From positions 248,001-312,000 of the forward strand of contig NZ_SRHY01000001.1 in the NCBI RefSeq assembly GCF_004565465.1: a stretch of 64,000 nt of DNA, read 5' to 3'. Made by a program: the position numbers and the translations under genes. The notes below the pieces were generated by a model that worked only from the letters and a program-made list of their open reading frames with translations, was not told the origin of the DNA and did not search any database. Within the stretch, counting starts at the first letter, position 1. The number at the start of each line of letters is the position of its first letter. Shown one piece after another: positions 58,626 through 64,000 of this stretch. This DNA comes from Lentibacillus salicampi. GTDB taxonomy: Bacteria > Bacillota > Bacilli > Bacillales > Amphibacillaceae.

Positions 58626-59888
58626 CTAGGCACTAGATCTATCATACGGTTTAGGGATGCTCTCTGGGTACCCATAACTACCGTGTTCACTTAAATCAAG
58701 GCCAACAATTTCTTCTTCCTTCGATACACGCAAGCCACCCATAATTTTATCCATCACTTTAAGGATTATAAACGCTACTACGAACGCATAAATGCCACTG
58801 CTAACGACACCCAACGTTTGAACACCCAATTGTGTAAATCCGCCGCCATAAAATAAACCTGCCTGTCCAACGGTAGCTAATTCAGGTGTTGCAAAAAGAC
58901 CATTGGACAATGTTCCCCATACACCCACCACACCATGAACTGATAAGGCAAAGATAGGGTCATCAATTTTAGCTTTATCAAAGAATCTCATACTAAAGAA
59001 AACAATCAGTCCACCGACTAAACCAATTATGGCTGCTGCCCAGGGTTCCACAAACGCACATGAAGCGGTAATAGCCACGAGCCCGGCCAGCGTACCATTT
59101 AAAGTAGTAGGAACATCTGCCTTTTTTGTCACTGCCCATACAATAAGCACCGCACCAATTGCCCCCGCACCAGCAGCCAGTTGTGTATTAAGAGCAACAT
59201 AGCCAAAAAATGCATCAGCTACTCCAAACGTACTGCCCGCATTAAATCCAAACCAGCCTATCCAAAGAATAACCACACCTAAAACAGTAAACACTTGGTT
59301 GTGGCCAGCTATATCATTGGAAGTACCATCTTTGTTATATTTGCCAATGCGTGGTTTTAATATTATTGTTGCAGCTAATGCAGCCATCGCTCCTGTTAAG
59401 TGTACAACCGTGGACCCTGCAAAGTCTTGTTTTCCATGCTCAGCTAACCATCCACCACCCCAAATCCAGTGGGCAATCACAGGATAAATTAATACTGAAA
59501 ATAATACGGCGAAAATAACATAGGCGGATAACTTGGCCCTTTCAGCAAAGCCGCCGAATGCGATAGTCATTGCAATTGCCGCAAAAGCTAGTTGGAAGAA
59601 AAAGTCAGTTGATCCGGCTAAACCTTCTCCCATTGTTGTTGCATCACCAAAAAAGAATTCTGAAAAGCCTATGAAAGCATTTCCTTCACCATAAATTAGT
59701 CCGTAACCGAATGCCCAAAAGATTATAGAAACAATCCCCACTGTAAAAACTGTTTTACTTGCGATATGGCCGGCATTTTTCATCCGGACCGATCCAGCTT
59801 CAAGTAAAATAAATCCACCCTGCATCAATAAAACTAAAACTGTACAAACAACGATCCATACATTATTCATTAGAAAAACTGTATCCAT
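58626..59888 (-). CDS. amtB: Ammonium transporter
   Basis: AmtB is a trimeric membrane channel for ammonium. The 420-residue protein has about 11 helices. MQGGFILLEAGSVRMKN, FFFQLAFAAIAMTIAFGGFAERAKLSAY, VIAHWIWGGGWLA, the pore twin-His region (VHLTGAMAAL and SVHGVVGVWG) and GWFGFNAGST are diagnostic. The ATG at 59888 is preferred; AGGAGGG is about 11 bases upstream. A perfect TnrA box lies 67 bases upstream. No glnK (PII) gene follows, unlike B. subtilis amtB-glnK. A second, broken copy lies beyond tnrA. Confidence 0.95.
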   Translation of the reverse strand: MDTVFLMNNVWIVVCTVLVLLMQGGFILLEAGSVRMKNAGHIASKTVFTVGIVSIIFWAFGYGLIYGEGNAFIGFSEFFFGDATTMGEGLAGSTDFFFQLAFAAIAMTIAFGGFAERAKLSAYVIFAVLFSVLIYPVIAHWIWGGGWLAEHGKQDFAGSTVVHLTGAMAALAATIILKPRIGKYNKDGTSNDIAGHNQVFTVLGVVILWIGWFGFNAGSTFGVADAFFGYVALNTQLAAGAGAIGAVLIVWAVTKKADVPTTLNGTLAGLVAITASCAFVEPWAAAIIGLVGGLIVFFSMRFFDKAKIDDPIFALSVHGVVGVWGTLSNGLFATPELATVGQAGLFYGGGFTQLGVQTLGVVSSGIYAFVVAFIILKVMDKIMGGLRVSKEEEIVGLDLSEHGSYGYPESIPKPYDRSSA

Positions 59889-59954
59889 TGTATTCAATTC
59901 CCTCCTGTTTGATAAATATAATGTACCAATCTGAAAATTTTTAGGCAATCCTCT

Positions 59955-59971
59955 TGTTAGATTATCTGACA
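59955..59971 (-). promoter_or_regulatory. TnrA/GlnR box upstream of amtB
   Basis: TGTTAGATTATCTGACA is an exact match to the TnrA consensus TGTNANAWWWTMTNACA. On the minus strand a weak -10 (TATATT, 59919-59914) follows, putting the box about 50-55 bases upstream of the likely start, the usual distance for TnrA activation. Confidence 0.9.
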
Positions 59972-60297
59972 TGGTTTTTGAGAAACGAGGAAATGGCTAT
60001 TAAAAATTCTGTAGTTCTTTTGTGTTTTTAAAAAAAGAGATTATGAAATTGATTCACTGTCAAAAAAGATGAGATGAGGTTAAATGTTTAGAATATAATT
60101 AGGGGTTTACGAAAAAATTATTCTTATCAAAAAAGTATCAAACCTCTTATAATAATCTGCGGTGTGTTTTTATGAATAGTAGGAAGTAGTTCATTACTTT
60201 TAAACGCGATTTCAGGGTAACTCTAATTTTTGAATAGTATGGTATGACAATACCAAGGCTAGCATACCTGAGCTTTTTTTCCTAAAAAAAATATATT

Positions 60298-60314
60298 TGT
60301 TAGATTATCTTACA
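60298..60314 (+). promoter_or_regulatory. TnrA box upstream of tnrA
   Basis: TGTTAGATTATCTTACA is another exact consensus match. A TATAAT at 60344-60349 without a good -35 follows, so the box centre lies about 50 bases before the expected start. This is the pattern of TnrA autoactivation. Confidence 0.88.
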
Positions 60315-60378
60315 TAACAATGGTGTTACATCGGAGTATCCACTATAATCATGGAAAGACCTTTTGTGAGGTGAAAAA

Positions 60379-60708
60379 ATGACAGGTCAACTTTCTTATA
60401 AAAACAGCAAAGTCATCACGATAGGAATTGTCAGTGAATTAACTGGATTGACAATAAGACAAATCAGGTATTATGAGAAGAGGAAATTAATTTTTCCAGA
60501 AAGGTCAGAACAGGGCAATCGGAAATATTCCTTTAATGATGTCGAACAACTGATCAATATCGCCAACAAACGAGAAGAGGGAGTGCAGACGTTTGAAATT
60601 CGTCAGGACATGTTGAAGGAGAAAAGAAAGAAAAGTGGCAGCCAATTAAGAGACGAAATGCTGCGGGGACAAATCAATGCCCAGTTTGGTGTTAACAAAG
60701 ACAGGTAG
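60379..60708 (+). CDS. tnrA: Nitrogen-limitation regulator TnrA
   Basis: TnrA is a MerR-family regulator active under nitrogen limitation and held inactive by feedback-inhibited glutamine synthetase. The 109-residue protein has the MerR helix-turn-helix (TIGIVSELTGLTIRQIRYYEKRKLI) and matches B. subtilis TnrA through to the glutamine-synthetase-interacting C-terminus (MLRGQINAQFGVNKDR). The C-terminal form distinguishes it from GlnR, which is normally next to glnA. It lies between two amtB copies, each with a TnrA box. Confidence 0.94.
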   Translation: MTGQLSYKNSKVITIGIVSELTGLTIRQIRYYEKRKLIFPERSEQGNRKYSFNDVEQLINIANKREEGVQTFEIRQDMLKEKRKKSGSQLRDEMLRGQINAQFGVNKDR

Positions 60709-60730
60709 ATCTTCCCCTTCAGACCACCAT

Positions 60731-60768
60731 AAAAAGGAGCGGGTAGGTATGCCCGAACCCGCACCTTC
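60731..60768 (-). terminator. Terminator of the amtB pseudogene
   Basis: On the minus strand AAGGTGCGGGTT pairs with ACCCGCTCCTT followed by T's. On the plus strand it may also weakly end tnrA. Confidence 0.7.
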
Positions 60769-60849
60769 AAAATAGCCATCATTTGCTTTTATCACAGAGC
60801 TTCCGGGGAATGGTTTTCAAAACGAAAATAGTCCTGGATGCAAAATGTT

Positions 60850-62061
60850 TTAAGCATTGGATAGATCATACGATTGAGGGATGTTCGCCGGGTACCCGTA
60901 ACCACCGTGTTCGCTTAAAACAAGACCAACCATTTCTTCTTCCTTCGATACACGCAAGCCACCTACGACTTTATCCATCACTTTAAGGATGATAAACGCT
61001 ACTAGGAACGCATAAAGACCGCTGCTGACGACACCCAGTGTTTGAACACTCAATTGTGTGAATCCGCCGCCATAAAATAAACTAGCTTGTCCAACGGTGG
61101 CTAATTCAGATGTACAAACAGACCATCTGACATTGTTCCCCATACACCAACGACGCCATGAACTGATAAGGCAAATATAGGGTCATCAATTTTAGCTTTA
61201 TCAGAGAATCTAATGCTGAAGAAGACAATCAGTCCATCCATTAAACCAATTATAACGGCTGCCAGGGTTTCACAAAAGCACATGAAGCGATAATGGCAAA
61301 GAGACCTGCCAGAGTACCATTTAAAGTAGTCGGGACATCCACTTTTTGTTACAGCCCATACCACAAGCGCAGCACCAATCCAACCGCCAATGGCTGCATT
61401 TGCCGCAACGATTATATTGAAACCACGCATTGGTAAATATAATAAAGATGGCATATCCAATGAAATAGCTGGTCACAACCAGGTATTTACTGCATTGGGG
61501 GTTACTATTCTTTGGATAGGATGGTGATTTAATGCGGGAAGTACCTTTGGCGTAGTTGATGCATTTTTTGGCTATGTTGTTCTTAATACACAATTGGCTG
61601 CCGGCTTCCGTGCTAGGCTAACCATCCGTCGCCCCAGATTCAGTGGGCAACCACAGGATAAATCAGAATTGAAAATAGTACCGCGAAAATAACATAGGCG
61701 GATAACTTTGCCCTTTCAGCAAAACCGCCGAATGCAATAGTCATTGCAATGGCAGCAAACGCTAATTGGAAAAAGAAGTCTGTATATCCGGCTAATCCCT
61801 CTCCCATTGTTGTTGCATCACCATAAAAGAAATTTGACAAACCTATGAATGCAATGCCCTCACATAAATCAGTCCGTAACCGAATGCCCAAAAAACTAAA
61901 GAAACAATACCAACTGTAAATACTGTTTTACTTGCAATGTGGCCAGCGTTTTTCATTCGTACCGATCCAGCTTCAAGTAAAATAAAGCCGCCCTGCATCA
62001 CTAGAACTAAAATGGCACAAATGACAATCCATACATTATTCATCAGAAAAATTACATCCAT
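60850..62061 (-). pseudogene. amtB: Second amtB copy, broken and with an internal inversion
   Basis: This minus-strand sequence is strongly similar to amtB from the start (MDVIFLMNNVWIVICAILVL) to the end (LRVSKEEEMVGLVLSEHG). It is disrupted by frameshifts (near 61880, 61340-61300 and 61120) and by a stop replacing the Glu codon of WLAEHG. Most strikingly, about 61385-61605 is inverted: the plus strand there reads AMAAFAATIILKPRIGKYNKDG, then NQVFTALGVTILWIGW, then FNAGSTFGVVDAFFGY. About 15 codons at one junction are lost. It cannot encode a working transporter. Confidence 0.93.
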
Positions 62062-62309
62062 TGTATCCAGTCCCTTCTGTAATGATTGTTAAATGTAATT
62101 TGTCAATCTTAAAATTTTTGGACAATTCCTTGCCAGATAATCTAACATAGTATTTAAATAAGAGTGAATGGCATCATGACATTATTGATAAGTTGCAGAC
62201 TATCAGTATTTTACAAGCTAAGAATTGATTCGGAGTAGAATTGCACACCGCAAACAGGAAGGTCTTTATGCTTTACGTCCAAATCGCCCAAACCCACATC
62301 TGAAAAAAT
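62062..62309. other. Gap between the amtB pseudogene and gltC
   Basis: This contains the degenerate TnrA box (62131-62147). A stretch near 62227-62330 reads on the plus strand as HRKQEGLYALRPNRPNPHLKK, which looks protein-like and may be the remains of another gene running into gltC; no family was recognised. Confidence 0.35.
62131..62147 (-). promoter_or_regulatory. Degenerate TnrA box upstream of the amtB pseudogene
   Basis: On the minus strand TGTTAGATTATCTGGCA matches the TnrA consensus at all fixed positions except one (G for A near the end). It lies about 70 bases before the pseudogene start, as for the intact amtB. Confidence 0.8.
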
Positions 62310-63212
62310 CTATTGAAATTGCTGTAACCGTGAGAAAAGCTGCTTTACGAAATCGTAAAATACTTCTTCTGATGGTGAGAGTGTTTTTCCTTTTGGCTTA
62401 ATGATTCCCACTGTTCGATTGACTGCCGGAAGCTCGAGTGGTATTTTAACGGTCATTCTTGGGGTTGATTCATGAAATGTGCTTTCCGGTAACAGTGTGA
62501 CACCAATCCCTGCAGAGACGAGACCTTTGATGGCGTCAAAATCTTCTCCCTCGGCAGAAATCGTTGGATTAAAGCCTGCTTGTCTGCATGCATCGATCGT
62601 TATTTTATTCAGGACATATTTTTCAGGAAAACTGACAAATTGATCATGTTTCATATCAGTGAGTGATACACCTTTTCTCTCGGCAAAAGGGTGATTAATC
62701 GGCAGCAATGCCATGATCTGTTCGGAAAATAAAATGTGGGATTGAATGTCCGGTTCATCCTTAGGGACCGGTCCGAGAAATGCTACTTGTATGTTACCTT
62801 TTTTGACGGAATCGATCAGGTAGCGATACGATCCCTGGCGCAATTGAAACCTGACATTCGGATATTCATCTTTAAAAGCGGAAATCACACTGGGCATCAG
62901 GTGATTGGATAAGCTTGTTGGGAAGCCGATTTTGATTGTTCCTTGTTCAGGGTCGAGATATTCATCTATTTGCTTTTTGGCATTTTCAATCGCTTCCATG
63001 GCGACCTTTGTATAATCATAAAATGTCTTTCCGATCTGGGTTAATTTAATATTTCTGCCTTCACGTTTAAACAAATCGACTTCAAGTTCACTTTCTAGAT
63101 TGGCAATTTGCCTGCTTACGGCTGACTGAGCAATATGTAAATTAAGTGCAGCTTCCGAAACGTGTTCCCATTCTGCTACTTCCATAAAATAGCGTAGTTG
63201 GCGCAACTCCAT
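62310..63212 (-). CDS. gltC: LysR-type activator of glutamate synthase, GltC
   Basis: GltC activates gltAB in response to alpha-ketoglutarate and represses itself. The 300-residue LTTR starts MELRQLRYFMEVAEWEHVSEAA (first part), followed by QSAVSRQIANLESELEVDLFKREGRNIKLT, almost the B. subtilis sequence. The effector domain has IKIGFPTSL, QLRQGSYRYLI and GEDFDAIKGLVSAGIGVTLLPES. The ATG at 63212 is chosen over 63221 because it aligns with GltC. It is divergent from gltA, the classical arrangement. Confidence 0.95.
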   Translation of the reverse strand: MELRQLRYFMEVAEWEHVSEAALNLHIAQSAVSRQIANLESELEVDLFKREGRNIKLTQIGKTFYDYTKVAMEAIENAKKQIDEYLDPEQGTIKIGFPTSLSNHLMPSVISAFKDEYPNVRFQLRQGSYRYLIDSVKKGNIQVAFLGPVPKDEPDIQSHILFSEQIMALLPINHPFAERKGVSLTDMKHDQFVSFPEKYVLNKITIDACRQAGFNPTISAEGEDFDAIKGLVSAGIGVTLLPESTFHESTPRMTVKIPLELPAVNRTVGIIKPKGKTLSPSEEVFYDFVKQLFSRLQQFQ

Positions 63213-63240
63213 TCCTATCATCCACCTTTATAACAATAAT

Positions 63241-63280
63241 CGATTAATTATATCTAAATTATATATTGTTTCGATTAATT
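63241..63280. promoter_or_regulatory. Candidate GltC-binding repeats
   Basis: Direct repeats CGATTAATT at 63241-63249 and 63272-63280 lie 31 bases apart (about three helical turns) in the gltC-gltA gap, with AT-rich dyad sequence between. The second overlaps the gltA promoter spacer. GltC sites would be expected here; the match to the B. subtilis boxes was not verified. Confidence 0.45.
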
Positions 63281-63294
63281 TGAAAACCTATAAT
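63266..63294 (+). promoter_or_regulatory. Promoter of gltA
   Basis: TTGTTT (63266-63271) and TATAAT (63289-63294) are spaced by 17 bases. The imperfect -35 is in keeping with dependence on the GltC activator. Confidence 0.75.
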
Positions 63295-63347
63295 GATCAA
63301 TACACAGTAATTACGGAATTGAATGACAATCCTGGGAGGGATGAATG

Positions 63348-64000
63348 ATGCATTACAATCAAATACCAAAAGCTCAGGGTTTGTATCGCCCCGAATTGGA
63401 ACATGATGCATGCGGCATTGGGCTATACGCGCATATGCGTGGTATTCCCACTCATGACATCGTTAAACAAGGCCTGCACATGCTGTGTCAGCTTGACCAT
63501 CGCGGTGGCAATGATGATCCCACAATGGGAGACGGCGCCGGATTGATGGTCCAAATTCCGGATAACTATTTCCGGCAAGTTTGTCCGGATATAGGTCTGC
63601 CGGAAAAGGGCCGCTATGGTGTTGGAATGATTTTTTTCCGGAATGATACGGACAACCGCGCATTTTTGGAGAATGAAATCAATAAGCTGATTGAACAAGA
63701 AGGGCAGACGGTTCTCGGATGGCGAACAGTCCCTGTGAACGTTAACACAATCGGTGAAAAGGCGATTGCAAGCTGCCCGGTCACACGCCAAGTATTTATT
63801 GGGGCTGATGATACCGCTGGTGAGACAACCGCGTTTGAACGAAAATTATATGTTATCCGTAAACAGGCGGAAAAAATAGCACTGGAACAAAACGAGTCGA
63901 TTTATTTTTCGAGCCTGTCGAGTCAGACGCTTGTGTATAAAGGTTTGCTGACGCCTGGACAGCTGGAAACCTTTTATATCGATTTGCAGGATGAACGCTT
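63348..64000 (+). CDS. gltA: Glutamate synthase large subunit (N-terminal part)
   Basis: GltA with GltB forms NADPH-dependent glutamate synthase. The visible 217 residues are the start of the class II glutamine amidotransferase domain: MHYNQIPKAQGLYRPELEHDACGIG with the nucleophile Cys exposed after propeptide removal, then CQLDHRGG, GDGAGLMVQIP, YGVGMIFF and GWRTVPVN. It closely matches B. subtilis GltA. GGGAGGG precedes the ATG by about seven bases. The gene runs off the window. Confidence 0.96.
   Translation, partial: MHYNQIPKAQGLYRPELEHDACGIGLYAHMRGIPTHDIVKQGLHMLCQLDHRGGNDDPTMGDGAGLMVQIPDNYFRQVCPDIGLPEKGRYGVGMIFFRNDTDNRAFLENEINKLIEQEGQTVLGWRTVPVNVNTIGEKAIASCPVTRQVFIGADDTAGETTAFERKLYVIRKQAEKIALEQNESIYFSSLSSQTLVYKGLLTPGQLETFYIDLQDER

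Noticed and set aside
58445..58690. An 81-residue frame on the minus strand after amtB
   Set aside because: It runs through the amtB terminator and the end of amtB in another frame, with no recognisable domain.
59299..59487. A frame antisense to amtB containing RGFNIIVAANAAI
   Set aside because: It is a shadow of amtB. The same antisense peptide appears in the pseudogene at about 61380-61460, which is what revealed that this segment is inverted.

Overview
The window is 64 kb of a low-to-moderate GC Gram-positive chromosome from the Bacillaceae. Three things support this. The gene order ylmC-ylmD-ylmE-sepF-ylmG-ylmH-divIVA-ileS-lspA-rluD-pyr operon-rqcH-yloB-remA-gmk-rpoZ-coaBC-priA-fmt-rsmB-prpC-prkC-rsgA-rpe-thiN-spoVM-rpmB-yloU-yloV follows Bacillus subtilis closely. 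SpoVM marks a spore former. The regulators (T-box, PyrR attenuators, TnrA, GltC) are of Bacillus type. The acidic, moderately diverged proteins and the many intergenic palindromic repeats suggest a halotolerant genus such as Virgibacillus, Lentibacillus or Oceanobacillus; the genus is inference. No rRNA, tRNA or CRISPR array was seen.

Layout. 1-400: repeats. 428-4375: ylm/divIVA cell-division cluster. 4379-9131: T-box-controlled ileS, then lspA and rluD. 9222-9803: a Uma2-family gene on the minus strand. 9900-22218: complete de novo pyrimidine operon (pyrR, P, B, C, AA, AB, K, D, F, E) with two PyrR attenuators and one strong terminator. 22250-25770: a biofilm-fibre operon in the order TasA-like, TapA-like, SipW peptidase, and a TasA-like protein carrying an LPNTA sorting signal; a promoter and repeated GTTCTT-type operator motifs lie upstream. 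25888-27245: a LysR regulator and an Ohr peroxidase. 27517-48191: core block for ribosome rescue, calcium export, RemA, nucleotide, CoA, translation, PrpC/PrkC signalling, thiamine and fatty-acid kinase functions. 48516-49799: purine permease. 49992-51260: decayed integrase and transposase. 51323-55551: acetylase branch of diaminopimelate (DAP)/lysine synthesis with convergent dapF. 55744-58181: transposase fragment, AGE-family sugar epimerase, SDR. 58626-64000: nitrogen block amtB, tnrA, a broken second amtB, gltC and the start of gltA.

How parts work together. The pyr genes form one polycistron with overlapping ends, controlled by uridine-nucleotide-loaded PyrR at two leader hairpins. In the nitrogen block, perfect or near-perfect TnrA boxes sit upstream of amtB, tnrA and the amtB pseudogene, so tnrA probably controls its neighbours and itself. 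PrpC and PrkC are the usual antagonistic phosphatase and kinase pair that reads muropeptides. In the fibre operon SipW should mature the TasA- and TapA-like proteins, while the last gene may tether fibres to the wall through a sortase.

The most unusual features are two families of palindromic repeats (one showing arm-for-arm covariation in its terminal stems), an internal inversion inside the amtB pseudogene, the sortase-anchored TasA-like protein, and the absence of several genes normally found in this conserved block (yloC, def, rlmN, ylyA), with a repeat element lying exactly where def is expected.
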